A stretch of 39,274 bases of DNA from Candidatus Thorarchaeota archaeon SMTZ1-83 (GCA_001563325.1 LRSK01000146.1:1-39274), one strand, 5' to 3'; positions 30,368 to 39,274 are shown, counted from the first letter of the stretch. Translations and numbers: made by a program. The notes: a model not told the origin generated them from the sequence alone.

Positions 30368-32593
30368 TTGAGAAGGTTCCGTAGATCGACAAGGGCCCTG
30401 ATGGCTGGGCTGTTCGGTACGGGACTCTTCTATGCTCTTCTCGTGGCATTTCAGGGCCGCTGGAGCAACCTTGATGTCTTGTCGGCCATTGCCATAGAGG
30501 CGGCTTTGCTGGTCATTTCTCTTGTAAGAGGCCCTATCGACAAGAAGGGACTGCTCTACATCCTTCTAGCAGCGATAGGCTACTTTCTCGTGTCAGCAAT
30601 CTTCGGGTTCTTCTCCGAGATAACTGTAATGGCTGCGGGAGGATTGGGGACCTACACATTCATCGCTAGCAAGCCGAAGTTCCCGCTCACCAAGAGGGCC
30701 ATGGTAACCGGCATATCTGTAGGAGTCATAATGACCTTCTTGGGAATCTATCTTGCTCTAAAGATTGGAGTTGTATACTTCATCGGAGCTGAGCTTCTTG
30801 GAGCTATCATACTTGGCATATGGGGAGGATACACTCCTGAAGAGAACACGATTGTAGTGGCTATTGCGAATAGCTCAGGATTCATCTCAGTAGGAGTGCT
30901 CGTGGTCTTTCCTGCGGTGGCTATCTTTGTAGAAGACGTAGCCCTTGTTAACCAGTTGATTACCATCCCATTCATTGCTGTCGTCACTGCAATGAGTGCG
31001 TTCTTTGGGATCATCCTGCTTGTGCCCTTTCGAGAGAGTTTTGAAGACGACCCCTGGCCGCAGATCAGGCCACAGGCAGAGTGTATCATCGCTCTAGGTT
31101 CGGATCCTACATCGAAGGCCAATGTGGCGATTGGGATCGGTGCGTCAGCTACGTGGGTAGCAACCACAAAAGTCGTGGAACAGGTATCCGGGTCGAGTCT
31201 TGCATCAATCCCAAACGCACTGGAACCAGTCATTCCTGCTGCTGGTTCAATACCCGATTGGATTGGTGTGGCCAACTCTCCATTGTTAGCGGGAATCGGC
31301 TATTTTGTGGGATGGAAACGAACCTTGGTCTTGCTGTGTGGCACTCTCACTACTATGATGTTTTGGGTCATCTTGGAAGGAGCTGCACCTATCCCATATT
31401 CAGACCATCTACATCGCCCCGAGATCATCTATCTTGTACTCGGGGTCTTCGCATCTGTCATCTTCAAGGACATCATCTCCAGCAGAGAACGTGAGATGAG
31501 TCCCGCGGAATTTCAGAGACTCGCTGAGACCCTCATGAATACCAATTCACACGATGACACTGAAGCTCAGCTGGTAGAGAGACCTCACAAGGCAGAGGAC
31601 ATACCCAAGCTACTACGCGTGAAGGAGGAACTCTTCTCTATTGAGACTCTTCGAGAAGAAATCCTCGAGATGGTAAGAAGTCCTAGGGAGTACATGAGGA
31701 GTAGAAGAGGGAAGATGCCCCCTTGGGTCGCCTTCACCTCAATGGTCCTCTTCACGATAACGGGAATCATAGTATTCTCAATTCTCACGCCATTCGCTGG
31801 TGTTAGGCTACCTTGGCTTCTCTTCGTCTTTGGAACCCCATTAGCCATGGTCTCTGCGTATTTTACGGCCAGATCAATAAGCGAAACCGGCATGTTGGCT
31901 GGTTACATATCTGACATCATATCAATCCCCGCAATTCTGTTCTTCAGAGTGAGTTTTCAAGCCATAACAACGTTCATGGCCATGCTTGGAGGCCTTCAAG
32001 ATGCGGCTCTTGCTCTGCTGGTACATCTGAAGCTTGGACGGCTCACGGGAGTCAGGGGCAGAGAGATTCTGAAGGCTGTCTTCATCGGCATGGTTCTCGG
32101 GACAATTGCGGGCTCAGTAATAACCTACATGCTATACAGAACATATGGTTTTGGTGGGCCTGAGTTCCCCGCGCCGGTGGCGCAGCTCTTTGGGTTCTTG
32201 GTAACGAGCATAGCGGTTATAGGTGAGTTCCAACTTCCCGGAATATCTGACCTCCCATGGCTTCATCCCCTGGTTGCTTTGGTCTACCTACTCTCCTTTG
32301 GCATCGTCGGAGCGATTGTTGGATTACAGCTCGGCAAGAGAGGACTGAGCGCCATCAGTCTGGCCGTTGGGCTGTTGATACCTCCTGCGACGGCTGTGGC
32401 AATGCTCTTCGGGGCATTCATAGACTTCAGAATGGAGAGAATTCGAAATCACGACCTTGCTAATGATGAGCATATTTCGATGTGTGAACAGAGGAGGGAG
32501 AAGCAGAGTCAAGTTCTAAGCGGCATTGTTGCAGGTGAGGCAATAGTCACCGTTGTCTGGGTGATGTGGAACGCGTTAGCGCTATTTGCCTAG
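30368..32593 (+). CDS. Oligopeptide transporter (OPT) family protein
   Basis: A 741-residue protein with about 14-15 membrane helices. OPT features include GIYLALKIGVVYFIGAELLGAIILG near 118-142, EENTIVVAIANSSGFISVGVLVVFPAVAIF near 152-181, PFRESFEDDPWPQIRPQAECIIAL near 218-241 and a later repeat (TLTGVRGREILKAVFIGMVLGTIAGSV near 550-575). A large cytosolic loop of about 75 residues (about 372-455), highly charged, divides the two halves, which is longer than usual. OPT proteins take up oligopeptides or metal chelates with protons. The TTG at 30368 has GGAGG 7 bases upstream, which decides the start. The last 4 bases overlap the end of the DHH gene on the other strand. Confidence 0.88.
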   Translation: MRRFRRSTRALMAGLFGTGLFYALLVAFQGRWSNLDVLSAIAIEAALLVISLVRGPIDKKGLLYILLAAIGYFLVSAIFGFFSEITVMAAGGLGTYTFIASKPKFPLTKRAMVTGISVGVIMTFLGIYLALKIGVVYFIGAELLGAIILGIWGGYTPEENTIVVAIANSSGFISVGVLVVFPAVAIFVEDVALVNQLITIPFIAVVTAMSAFFGIILLVPFRESFEDDPWPQIRPQAECIIALGSDPTSKANVAIGIGASATWVATTKVVEQVSGSSLASIPNALEPVIPAAGSIPDWIGVANSPLLAGIGYFVGWKRTLVLLCGTLTTMMFWVILEGAAPIPYSDHLHRPEIIYLVLGVFASVIFKDIISSREREMSPAEFQRLAETLMNTNSHDDTEAQLVERPHKAEDIPKLLRVKEELFSIETLREEILEMVRSPREYMRSRRGKMPPWVAFTSMVLFTITGIIVFSILTPFAGVRLPWLLFVFGTPLAMVSAYFTARSISETGMLAGYISDIISIPAILFFRVSFQAITTFMAMLGGLQDAALALLVHLKLGRLTGVRGREILKAVFIGMVLGTIAGSVITYMLYRTYGFGGPEFPAPVAQLFGFLVTSIAVIGEFQLPGISDLPWLHPLVALVYLLSFGIVGAIVGLQLGKRGLSAISLAVGLLIPPATAVAMLFGAFIDFRMERIRNHDLANDEHISMCEQRREKQSQVLSGIVAGEAIVTVVWVMWNALALFA

Positions 32594-33558
32594 GAAGACC
32601 TGTTGACATACTCTGCTACGCGATTAAGGAAACTTGGAAAATCGTTCTTGTACATGGTTGCCCCGGCAGCTGCTGGATGACCCCCACCTTGAGCACCATC
32701 AATCTTGGAGAGGATCTTGTTCAACATCCGGTTGAGATCGACAGTTGAGTGCCTTCGCCTAATGCTCATGTCAACCTCATCATCTGTTGATCGGGCACTG
32801 ATCCCAATATTGCTGTCTGTAGCATAAGCTGCGAACTTCGCACTCTTCCCTCGATATCCGTTGATCGGCATGTCAAGAACATATCCCACGGGTCCCAGCT
32901 TTCTGGCCTTCTGCTGGACGTATCTGAAGACCTCGTGCTCAATTCTTGTCGCCTTCAATGCAAGTGTGACTATGTCGTTCATTGAACTCGGATCAACACC
33001 AAGCGTTAGCTGCCTCACTAGGTCCTTGGATTCTTTTCGATAGTCTATCTCCTGGAGTGCCTGTACAAGCAGACCTGCTTCCAAATACAGTGTGCGCTTG
33101 TCATAGTTCTCAAAATGACTCTTGGAAAACTCCGTACCATCGCAATAGTCCCCGATAGCGCCATACAGGGCAAGACGAAGTGCATACTCGGGCAACTTCT
33201 CTGCAAACCTTCGGTAGACAAGTTCTGCTGCTGACGGCCCGACTTCGTGGAAAAGCTGCACCCGCCTAGAGAGTTCCTTGCGCTGTCTGGCAGTCATAGG
33301 ATGATGATCAATCCAATGAATCTCTGTGGATTCGGGGAAACGGTCAATGGCTCTGAGAATATCTTCAAACCTCTTTGTGTTGATGGCAATGTCGCTGATG
33401 CTCACCGACTCTGGATTGTCCTTTGCTGCACGGAAGAGGTCTTGATGGACCTGAGAGGGTTTTGTGAAGTAGAAGCTAGCTCCTGGAAAGGCAAGCAATG
33501 CGATGGCTCCCGATGTTATTCCATCAAGGTCTCCGTGGCTGAGAACGATAGAGGTCAA
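32590..33558 (-). CDS. DHH-family phosphoesterase
   Basis: A 322-residue protein. The DHH domain begins with the metal-binding HGDLDGITSGA near 8-18 and has DHHPMT near 84-89, and the C-terminal DHHA1 domain has the substrate-binding GGGHPAAAGA near 291-300. These enzymes hydrolyse phosphodiesters of nanoRNA, cyclic dinucleotides or single-stranded DNA. GAIGDYCDGTEF near 133-144 gives a further acidic cluster. It is the last gene of the MoxR/DUF58 operon, 23 bases after the membrane-protein gene, which is not a usual partner. The substrate (nanoRNA or c-di-AMP) cannot be decided. Confidence 0.92.
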   Translation of the reverse strand: MTSIVLSHGDLDGITSGAIALLAFPGASFYFTKPSQVHQDLFRAAKDNPESVSISDIAINTKRFEDILRAIDRFPESTEIHWIDHHPMTARQRKELSRRVQLFHEVGPSAAELVYRRFAEKLPEYALRLALYGAIGDYCDGTEFSKSHFENYDKRTLYLEAGLLVQALQEIDYRKESKDLVRQLTLGVDPSSMNDIVTLALKATRIEHEVFRYVQQKARKLGPVGYVLDMPINGYRGKSAKFAAYATDSNIGISARSTDDEVDMSIRRRHSTVDLNRMLNKILSKIDGAQGGGHPAAAGATMYKNDFPSFLNRVAEYVNRSS

Positions 33559-33581
33559 TGTCTAGCCCCTCTTTGGATGTC

Positions 33582-34988
33582 TTAAGTACCGTAAGTTTCC
33601 TCAAGAGCTTTGTCCCATTCATCCTTCTCTTCTGGCTTATCCTTGGCCTTCTTGCGCGCCTTCTCGCGCTCCTTGCGCATCTTGGCCGCTTCGTTCCTCT
33701 TACGCTTTAGCTCCTGCTTCCTTCGCTTGATCTCTGCTTTCTCAGCGTCGGTGAGTTCTTCCTCCTCGATGACCTCACGTTTCGAGAACCAGCTTATGAC
33801 CATGGCGGCAAATGGAAACAGAAACACAACTGGAACTAGGAATAGCAAGACTATCTCCGGTTGTTCGATCTCGACACTGTGCACAATACCTTCTGGAAGA
33901 CTGAGAATCCCTATGATCGATGGACTCATCATGATGAAGGAGATCGCCACTACACTCAGAAAGCGAATGGCCGAGCCCATTACAGTGGAACCTATAACGT
34001 AGCTTGAAGAGGGAGATGCAGCCTTTGCGGTGAGTTCGTCTCTTGCTCTTGAGTCGGTCTGGAGTAGCTCGTCGACATATATCTGAAGGCGGCGAACATC
34101 TGACACTGCATCGAGATTCTCAAGAGCGTCTTGACTGCCAACCACCTTCCGTTCCATCGCCTCACGAAGGAAGGAGAATGCAGTAGCTCCAGTTGTTCTG
34201 CTCATGGCAGTGGTACTTACCTTATCACCTTTCTCAATAGCATCTTGCTTTCTCGTCGCCTGACGTAGCGCAAGTAACTGCTTCTTCAACGTCTCCTCTC
34301 GATCCTCCACCGGCTTCCCCACTGAATAGCTGTATATCATCTGGTAGCTCAGCTCGAGATACGCAAATGATGCAAGGGCGATTAGTTGTACTTGCGTCAG
34401 AAGAAACTCAAAGAAGTCAGATGGGAATACATCATAGTCAGGCACTACTGCGGATCCGAGGAACATACTGAACGCATTCTTGAATGTGGCTAGAATCAGA
34501 ATCATCTGAATCGCTATGAATGCCCCTCCAACGTACTTGTGCTCCATTTTGCCGAGAGCCAGCAAGAACAGAGCAACTCCAATACCTGCACAGAGGAAGT
34601 AGAAGAATGGGAAGGCATTATCAACGAGTGAGTTAAGGACGTTGAAGATGTCTTGCTGAAACCTGATGAAGACCTGATTTGGATCCGTTATTGGACCTGT
34701 AATCCCATAGGGTTGCATGTACCAGAGCCTTAGAACTATTGTGTTGTAGAGACCAACTATGAGATTGGGCGGAACAGTACCTAGAAGCGCTCCAGAAATG
34801 CCCGTTACCAGTATGAATGAAACGTAGAAGAACACCAGAGACAGCATTCGAAACACTGTCACGACAAAGTTGTATGGGGCATCCCAATGCCACACATCGT
34901 TGGCGTTCATAGCATCCCATATCAGGTATGCCATCGCCACAAATGCCGCGGCAGAAGCAATGCGAAGAACCCAAGTTACGGGCTTCAA
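33582..34988 (-). CDS. Membrane protein of the MoxR/DUF58 operon
   Basis: A 468-residue protein of no recognised family. Four to five helices lie in the first half (about 8-28, 45-65, 125-150, 157-178, 188-210), then a cytosolic helical region of about 110 residues (about 212-330), two more helices (about 340-365 and 376-398), and a highly charged, probably coiled C-terminal tail of about 70 residues (EEEELTDAEKAEIKRRKQ...). Its ATG overlaps the stop of the DUF58 gene by 4 bases (ATGA, 34985-34988), so translation is coupled. It may be the membrane anchor or client of the MoxR/DUF58 complex. Function not known. Confidence 0.72.
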   Translation of the reverse strand: MKPVTWVLRIASAAAFVAMAYLIWDAMNANDVWHWDAPYNFVVTVFRMLSLVFFYVSFILVTGISGALLGTVPPNLIVGLYNTIVLRLWYMQPYGITGPITDPNQVFIRFQQDIFNVLNSLVDNAFPFFYFLCAGIGVALFLLALGKMEHKYVGGAFIAIQMILILATFKNAFSMFLGSAVVPDYDVFPSDFFEFLLTQVQLIALASFAYLELSYQMIYSYSVGKPVEDREETLKKQLLALRQATRKQDAIEKGDKVSTTAMSRTTGATAFSFLREAMERKVVGSQDALENLDAVSDVRRLQIYVDELLQTDSRARDELTAKAASPSSSYVIGSTVMGSAIRFLSVVAISFIMMSPSIIGILSLPEGIVHSVEIEQPEIVLLFLVPVVFLFPFAAMVISWFSKREVIEEEELTDAEKAEIKRRKQELKRKRNEAAKMRKEREKARKKAKDKPEEKDEWDKALEETYGT

Positions 34989-36310
34989 AATAGCGCCACC
35001 CCCTTCTGCTTAGCTTGTTCATAGGTCTTGATGATTGTCGGCAGGAAGTCTTCCGGACCGACATTCATGACACCAATCCCGAATCTCGCAAGAGCTCGAG
35101 CTATCTTGCGTCGTCGCTCCCAGAGCTCCTCGGAAACTGCCTCAGACAGGACCTTCTCAACGGGGCCAAACTGACCAACTGGTGCCTCAAACCAAGGACC
35201 AAAGGGGCTGATTACCAGCGCCTTATGACCATTCGCGACCAGTGTCTTCATTGCATTAAGCAGAGGTCCTGGGCTCTCCTCCAAGTCGGTCATCCATACG
35301 ATAAGAGAACGCTTCCTTGTGTGTTTTGTGACGTGGGCGATAGCAGTCTCATAGTCACTCCATCCGCCGGGCTCCGCCATCGCCAAAGCCTCAAGCACGC
35401 CAAACATGTGTTGAGGATGTGTTGAGGGTTCGACATACGCATGGACTACGTCACTAAATACACAGGTACCGACAAGGTCCTTTCTCTCAAGGCCCATGTG
35501 TGTAAGAAGAACAGCGGCACGCACTGCGTACTCTAGTTTCGTGTTCTCGGGATAACCGTTCCCCATGCTGCCGCTGGTGTCAACCATGCAGATGATCTGG
35601 ACATTCTTCTCCTGCTCAAACTGCTTTACGACCATATCACCACGTTTGGCGCTGGTCTTCCAGTCGATGAGTCTGAATGAGTCCCCGGGCATATACTCCC
35701 TGAAGCCTGCGAAGTCGGTTCCCATGCCCACAATCTTGGTTCTATGAGAGCCAAACATCAGCCCTAACTGTCTTTGCTTGCCGAGAGACTCGAGGCGCCT
35801 TACGTCCTTCCAAGTGGGCATGACAAGAACTTCGGTTTCAGCCTTGAGGGTTCTCTTGTAGTAATGGAGACCAAGGCGATCACGCATCACGACTTCAGTG
35901 GGCCCTAGGTAATAGCGACCTCGCATACGGCACTGTAAGATGTAGCTGAAGGTGATGCTACTGCCCGGTTCAATTCGAGTGGCAATGAAGTTCTCACCAA
36001 CGGCAAGAATCCATGTTTCGGGATATTGATCATGTACCTCAATGAAGTCAAAGTGTCTTCGAGAAGTGTTGCGAATTGTCACTCTGACGCGCAGAAAGTC
36101 GCCGGAGAACACCTTTACCTTGTCGATTTGTCTGTCCACTTCAATGCCGGCGATGTTTGCAGTAAGGGCAAAGAGGGGTAGTGTGACAACTAACCCTATG
36201 AGGAGATATACTCCGATTAGAGTGAGGTAGAAGTTCCCGCCAGAGGCGAACCCGCTTGTAAGAAGCAGGATGCTGGCGAAGACCACTACGAAACCTCTTT
36301 GCGTAATCAC
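34985..36310 (-). CDS. DUF58 domain protein (von Willebrand A-like)
   Basis: A 441-residue protein with two N-terminal helices (about 5-23 and 28-50), an Ig-like region (about 55-170), and the DUF58 signature GTDFAGFREYMPGDSFRLIDWKTSAKRGDMVVKQFEQE at 198-235, followed by a VWA domain with the metal-ion-dependent site DTSGSMG at 244-250 and a later TDLEES. DUF58 proteins accompany MoxR ATPases in systems for assembly or maturation of surface or enzyme complexes. The start is GTG at 36310 with GGAG about 10 bases upstream; it is 38 bases after the MoxR gene. Confidence 0.93.
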   Translation of the reverse strand: MITQRGFVVVFASILLLTSGFASGGNFYLTLIGVYLLIGLVVTLPLFALTANIAGIEVDRQIDKVKVFSGDFLRVRVTIRNTSRRHFDFIEVHDQYPETWILAVGENFIATRIEPGSSITFSYILQCRMRGRYYLGPTEVVMRDRLGLHYYKRTLKAETEVLVMPTWKDVRRLESLGKQRQLGLMFGSHRTKIVGMGTDFAGFREYMPGDSFRLIDWKTSAKRGDMVVKQFEQEKNVQIICMVDTSGSMGNGYPENTKLEYAVRAAVLLTHMGLERKDLVGTCVFSDVVHAYVEPSTHPQHMFGVLEALAMAEPGGWSDYETAIAHVTKHTRKRSLIVWMTDLEESPGPLLNAMKTLVANGHKALVISPFGPWFEAPVGQFGPVEKVLSEAVSEELWERRRKIARALARFGIGVMNVGPEDFLPTIIKTYEQAKQKGVALF

Positions 36311-36348
36311 TTCACATCTTCTCCGGTTCTGAATAGTAGACAGTCATG

Positions 36349-37338
36349 TTACTTCGGTACGTCAACTTCACCTAGAATCTTGGAAACCACTCGCTCTACT
36401 GTCAGACCCTCTAACTCTGCTTCGGGTTTGAGAATGAGCCTATGATTGAGAGCTTGGACTACTAGTTTCCTCACGTCTTCAGGAATCACATAGTCGCGGC
36501 CTTCCATAGCAGCCTTGGTCTTTGACGCATTCATGAGCACCAATGACGCACGGGGAGAGCCGCCTAGTAGAATCTGAGGATCGTTTCGAGTGCGGATAAC
36601 AATGTCCCTGATGTAGTTGATCACATCTTCCTCAATATAGACAGTCTTGCAGGCGGCCTGCATACGAACCATGGCGGCAGGGTCTGCAAGGATGCTAAGA
36701 TCTGTTACCTCACCAATGTGTTTTCTTCGAATGACCTCGGCCTCTTCTGAGTCAGTCGGATAGTCCAGAATCAGTCTAAACATGAACCTGTCTAACTGAG
36801 CCTCAGGGAGAGGATATGTTCCCTCTTGTTCCACCGGATTCTGAGTGGCTATGATTAGGAATGGTTTTGGCAGCTTCCTTGTGACACCTTCGATTGAGAC
36901 CTGCCTCTCCTCCATCACTTCGAGTAGAGCACTCTGTGACTTCGGTGGGCAACGGTTTATCTCGTCCGCTAGAACCAGATTTGCAAAGACTGGACCCTTT
37001 CGGAACCAGAACTCTCCAGTACGCTGGTTGAACACGTTGCTACCAAGCAAGTCTGCAGGTAGGGTGTCCACAGTCAGCTGGATTCGCTTGAACGCGCACC
37101 CAAGTATGGATGCAAAAGTCCTCGCCATGTATGTTTTCGCCAGGCCAGGTACTCCTTCTAGCACGACGTGACCATCCGAGAGAAATGCTGTAAGCACGTC
37201 TCGCAGTATATGGGTCTGGCCCACAACACGCCGTGCACACTCATTGAGAATCGCTGAGGTATTCACCTTCACCTCATCGATGCTCATTGGCTGGAGTGCA
37301 TCGCCCGGGTCCATCTCGGTTGTTTCTTCAGTTGTCAT
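36349..37338 (-). CDS. MoxR-family AAA+ ATPase
   Basis: A 329-residue AAA+ protein. Walker A GVPGLAKT is at 62-69, the characteristic LTVDTLPADLLG near 88-99, Walker B LVLADEINR at 121-129, sensor 1 IIATQNP near 162-168, the motif YPLPEAQLDRFMF near 174-186 with the Arg finger, and sensor 2 GGSPRAS near 249-255. MoxR ATPases act as chaperones that insert cofactors or remodel complexes, working with VWA proteins. The ATG at 37338 is preceded by GAGGT. DUF58 follows 38 bases later. Confidence 0.95.
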   Translation of the reverse strand: MTTEETTEMDPGDALQPMSIDEVKVNTSAILNECARRVVGQTHILRDVLTAFLSDGHVVLEGVPGLAKTYMARTFASILGCAFKRIQLTVDTLPADLLGSNVFNQRTGEFWFRKGPVFANLVLADEINRCPPKSQSALLEVMEERQVSIEGVTRKLPKPFLIIATQNPVEQEGTYPLPEAQLDRFMFRLILDYPTDSEEAEVIRRKHIGEVTDLSILADPAAMVRMQAACKTVYIEEDVINYIRDIVIRTRNDPQILLGGSPRASLVLMNASKTKAAMEGRDYVIPEDVRKLVVQALNHRLILKPEAELEGLTVERVVSKILGEVDVPK

Positions 37339-37356
37339 TTCCTTCTACCTCATATT

Positions 37357-38712
37357 TCACTTCATATCGATTGAATGCGACTGGATGTTTCTCATCCAGA
37401 AGAATAGGTTCATCATTTCATCCTCTTTGATCTTGATATCAGGACTTGAGGAAATCTCCTCGATGCGTGCTATGGTCTTGAAGAAGTCGCCTTCTTTCAG
37501 GCTGGGATCCTTGTAGCGAATAAGATCCCATAGTTTGTGTGGGTCATATTCCGTCCATTGGTGCTTCTTCCGCAGGTCTCTTCTGAGCCTTCGGTACAGC
37601 ATCTTCACCACGCGGCCATAGTTGCCCTCCGTCCGATAGTACATCATTCGCTCACTGAAATACGTCTGACCACGACGTAGGAATACTTCAGACACACTCT
37701 TCACTTCGGGTTTCTTGGCATCGGGCAGATACTTGCGGATGCCGAGAATAGTGACCAGTGGGAACAAGGGCGCTAGGTATGGAAGGCTTGAGAGCCAAAG
37801 AGCCCTTCCCAAATAGAGTCCAAAGAAGAACTCTGGGGAGTTCCATGGCACTTCTAGAAGGTTCTCGCAGTACAAGACAGTGCTGTGGTTTCCGCCAGAT
37901 AGCCAGTTCATTACATTGAGTGCGAATCTCTGGTTACTCCCCTTGCCAATCATATCATTGTTGAACATGCTTGGGTCGCTCAAGGCCACCAGGCGACCGC
38001 TGAAATCTAGGGCCCCAGCCACCGGCAGTCGACCAGCCCATTCAGTGGCATTGGGCCATGGATTCGTGCTTTCTATATCGTACTCACACCAAGCACGCGT
38101 TGTGGTCCAGGCTACACCCTGCAATCCGATTGCACACGTCGGGACTATGACGGAAGCATAGTTCAGGTGTAGCTCACTTACACCCTGAGTGAGAGCGTGA
38201 GATGAGAAGTATCGTATCACGGGTAGGCGCGGGTTCTTGTCGTACGAGTCAAGATCATATAGTACTCCACGTGCGAAGTGTAGGAATCCCGTTATATTGA
38301 TTGGACTCTGCCCTTGAAGTAGAGGTGCAAGAAACGTGTTCAATAGATGGAAAGAACTGTTTGCGCTGCCGAAATCATCGGCAATCAGCACGCCTCCGCC
38401 GGCCAACAAGTGTTGGAATATCACCAGTATAGAGTCTGCAGTGAAGTCCACAACTGGACCCATAATGACAAGCGTTGCGTTGCCACCGTACCGGCCCAAC
38501 GTGCTCATTGAAGACTGGATTGCCTTCACTTCATAACCTGCACCCTCAATCGTCATTCGAAAATCGCTGGTGCCATTCTCGCCCGTGTTGTATAGGCTGA
38601 AGTCTTGAGCGTAGACCTCCTCCACTCCGAGTACAGACATGCCTGCCAACATACCCACAGGTACCCATGCGAGTAGGAATAGCAGCACTTGTACGTACTC
38701 TTTCCAGCCCAT
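37357..38712 (-). CDS. DUF4350-type membrane protein of the MoxR operon
   Basis: A 451-residue protein. An N-terminal signal/membrane segment (about 7-28) is followed by an extracellular domain with the pattern of DUF4350 (the GATase-like fold): ATLVIMGPVVDFTADSI near 79-95 and GGGVLIADDFGSANS near 104-118, then a long domain, and a second helix near 310-333 (LSSLPYLAPLFPLVTILGI). The C-terminal part of about 115 residues is cytosolic, helical and strongly basic in places. DUF4350 proteins are regular partners of MoxR and DUF58. The ATG at 38712 has GGTG 9 bases upstream. It lies 13 bases after the DUF4129-like gene and 18 before MoxR. Confidence 0.78.
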   Translation of the reverse strand: MGWKEYVQVLLFLLAWVPVGMLAGMSVLGVEEVYAQDFSLYNTGENGTSDFRMTIEGAGYEVKAIQSSMSTLGRYGGNATLVIMGPVVDFTADSILVIFQHLLAGGGVLIADDFGSANSSFHLLNTFLAPLLQGQSPINITGFLHFARGVLYDLDSYDKNPRLPVIRYFSSHALTQGVSELHLNYASVIVPTCAIGLQGVAWTTTRAWCEYDIESTNPWPNATEWAGRLPVAGALDFSGRLVALSDPSMFNNDMIGKGSNQRFALNVMNWLSGGNHSTVLYCENLLEVPWNSPEFFFGLYLGRALWLSSLPYLAPLFPLVTILGIRKYLPDAKKPEVKSVSEVFLRRGQTYFSERMMYYRTEGNYGRVVKMLYRRLRRDLRKKHQWTEYDPHKLWDLIRYKDPSLKEGDFFKTIARIEEISSSPDIKIKEDEMMNLFFWMRNIQSHSIDMK

Positions 38713-38725
38713 GTTTCACACCTTT

Positions 38726-39115
38726 CTACTCTGGCATAGCTCTTCCTTCGATTCTTGGGTACAGATCACTGAAAGTCTTGATGGCAAGCTCGTATCGTTC
38801 GCGCGTTATGACATGATTGGAGAATCTGGCCTCCTCGTAGGCGGACACGAACTCCTCGATTGTAGCACTATCGAGCGGCATCACTTGGAGTACACGCTCC
38901 AGAAACTCTCGTGCGGTTTCAGAGTGCGAACGTTCAGAGCCGGTCTTCATGCCGCACATCTGTTCGAAAGTACGATACGCAAGCGTGATTGCTGCGTCGT
39001 ACTTCCCGGCATCTGCTAGCTTCTTGATGTTTCTCAGCTTGCCTGGGACGTCAATCCCAGTCTTCGTTGGTCTGCTGCTGCCGAAGCGCCTTGAAATCGC
39101 CTCTCTTAAGCCCAT
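38726..39115 (-). CDS. Soluble DUF4129-like protein
   Basis: A 129-residue protein that matches the C-terminal helical domain usually found at the end of membrane-bound DUF4129 proteins: AITLAYRTFEQM near 42-53, HSETAREFLERVLQVMP near 64-80 and the mark FVSAYEEARFSNHVITRERYELAIKTFSDLYP. No membrane helix is present, so this is a free form. A closely related gene precedes it (39128 onward, its C-terminal end TDIYPRIE mirroring SDLYPRIE). GGTGAT lies at 39122-39127 just after the stop of that gene. It is part of the MoxR operon. Confidence 0.8.
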   Translation of the reverse strand: MGLREAISRRFGSSRPTKTGIDVPGKLRNIKKLADAGKYDAAITLAYRTFEQMCGMKTGSERSHSETAREFLERVLQVMPLDSATIEEFVSAYEEARFSNHVITRERYELAIKTFSDLYPRIEGRAMPE

Positions 39116-39127
39116 TTTGTATCACCT

Positions 39128-39274
39128 TTATTCCGTTATGGTCGCTGCTTCGATTCGCGGGTAGATATCAGTAAACACACGCATCGCGTCTTCGTAACGG
39201 TCACGGGTTAGCTCGTGATCCGAAAAGCGTGCTTCTTCATAAGCCTGCAATAGCTGGTTGACTGCGGCGTCGTC
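39128..39274 (-). CDS. DUF4129-like protein (C-terminal part, window edge)
   Basis: The last 48 residues and stop of a minus-strand gene that continues past the right edge. They read LLQAYEEARFSDHELTRDRY near the start and TDIYPRIEAATITE at the end, matching the corresponding part of the adjacent gene residue for residue in the motif ARFS-H-(T/L)TR-RYE. This shows tandem duplication of DUF4129-like genes at the head of the operon. The gap between the two genes is only 12 bases. Confidence 0.72.
   Translation of the reverse strand, partial: DDAAVNQLLQAYEEARFSDHELTRDRYEDAMRVFTDIYPRIEAATITE

Noticed and set aside
1..39274. CRISPR array, insertion sequence, rRNA, integrase or phage genes
   Set aside because: No regularly spaced repeats, transposase, integrase or rRNA-like sequence was recognised.

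Overview
The window looks like chromosomal DNA of an Asgard archaeon, most likely of the Thorarchaeota type. Archaeal marks: a uS19 protein of archaeal/eukaryotic type, a TrmB-family regulator, a COG4741 (Endonuc_Holl-type) protein, DUF362 and OPT-family proteins, TATA-type promoters (some placed for leaderless mRNA), and Shine-Dalgarno elements such as GGTGAT and GGAGGT. The Asgard call rests mainly on two tandem small proteins with profilin-like sequence features (28978-29834). This is inference from sequence reading, not from a search. No rRNA, tRNA, CRISPR array or insertion sequence was recognised.

Layout. 1-443: N-terminal part of an electron-transfer flavoprotein beta subunit. 554-2485: divergent atypical arginase-family protein and aldo/keto reductase. 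2608-5708: small membrane protein and two tandem membrane acyltransferases. 5851-7654: membrane protein, TPR protein and an isolated rps19 gene. 7686-9269: a frameshifted surface protein, a large hairpin and small genes. 9384-12423: O-methyltransferase and two convergent DUF362 paralogues around a 0.65-kb gap with hairpins. 12891-15740: operon of a 2,4-diaminopentanoate-dehydrogenase-like enzyme, a class-III aminotransferase and a flavodoxin. 15916-24132: M24 and M42 peptidases, thioredoxin-like protein, tyrosine phosphatase, COG4741 protein, Asp-box surface protein, NfeD-like protein, MFS transporter and GNAT acetyltransferase. 24102-28613: ABC-2 exporter operon (one permease frameshifted), divergent winged-helix protein with a symmetric promoter repeat, and a TrmB regulator. 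28662-30275: stand-alone RAM domain, two profilin-like proteins, DUF167 protein. 30368-32593: OPT transporter. 32590-39274: minus-strand operon of the MoxR / DUF58 / DUF4350 / DUF4129 type, ending in a DHH phosphoesterase and running off the right edge.

How genes may work together. The MoxR cluster would be a membrane-linked chaperone-like ATPase system with a von Willebrand-like DUF58 protein and small soluble DUF4129 proteins. The ABC operon is probably controlled by the divergent winged-helix protein through a 10-bp inverted repeat whose arms lie exactly 42 bp apart. The 12891-15740 operon suggests amino-acid catabolism with an unknown substrate. The profilin-like pair would belong to the actin-type cytoskeleton of Asgard archaea.

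Two genes (7686-8467 and 25295-26340) are broken by small indels. Since their parts are otherwise well conserved, assembly or sequencing error is as likely as real inactivation. Many starts are GTG or TTG; starts were chosen from Shine-Dalgarno position, promoter geometry and family length.
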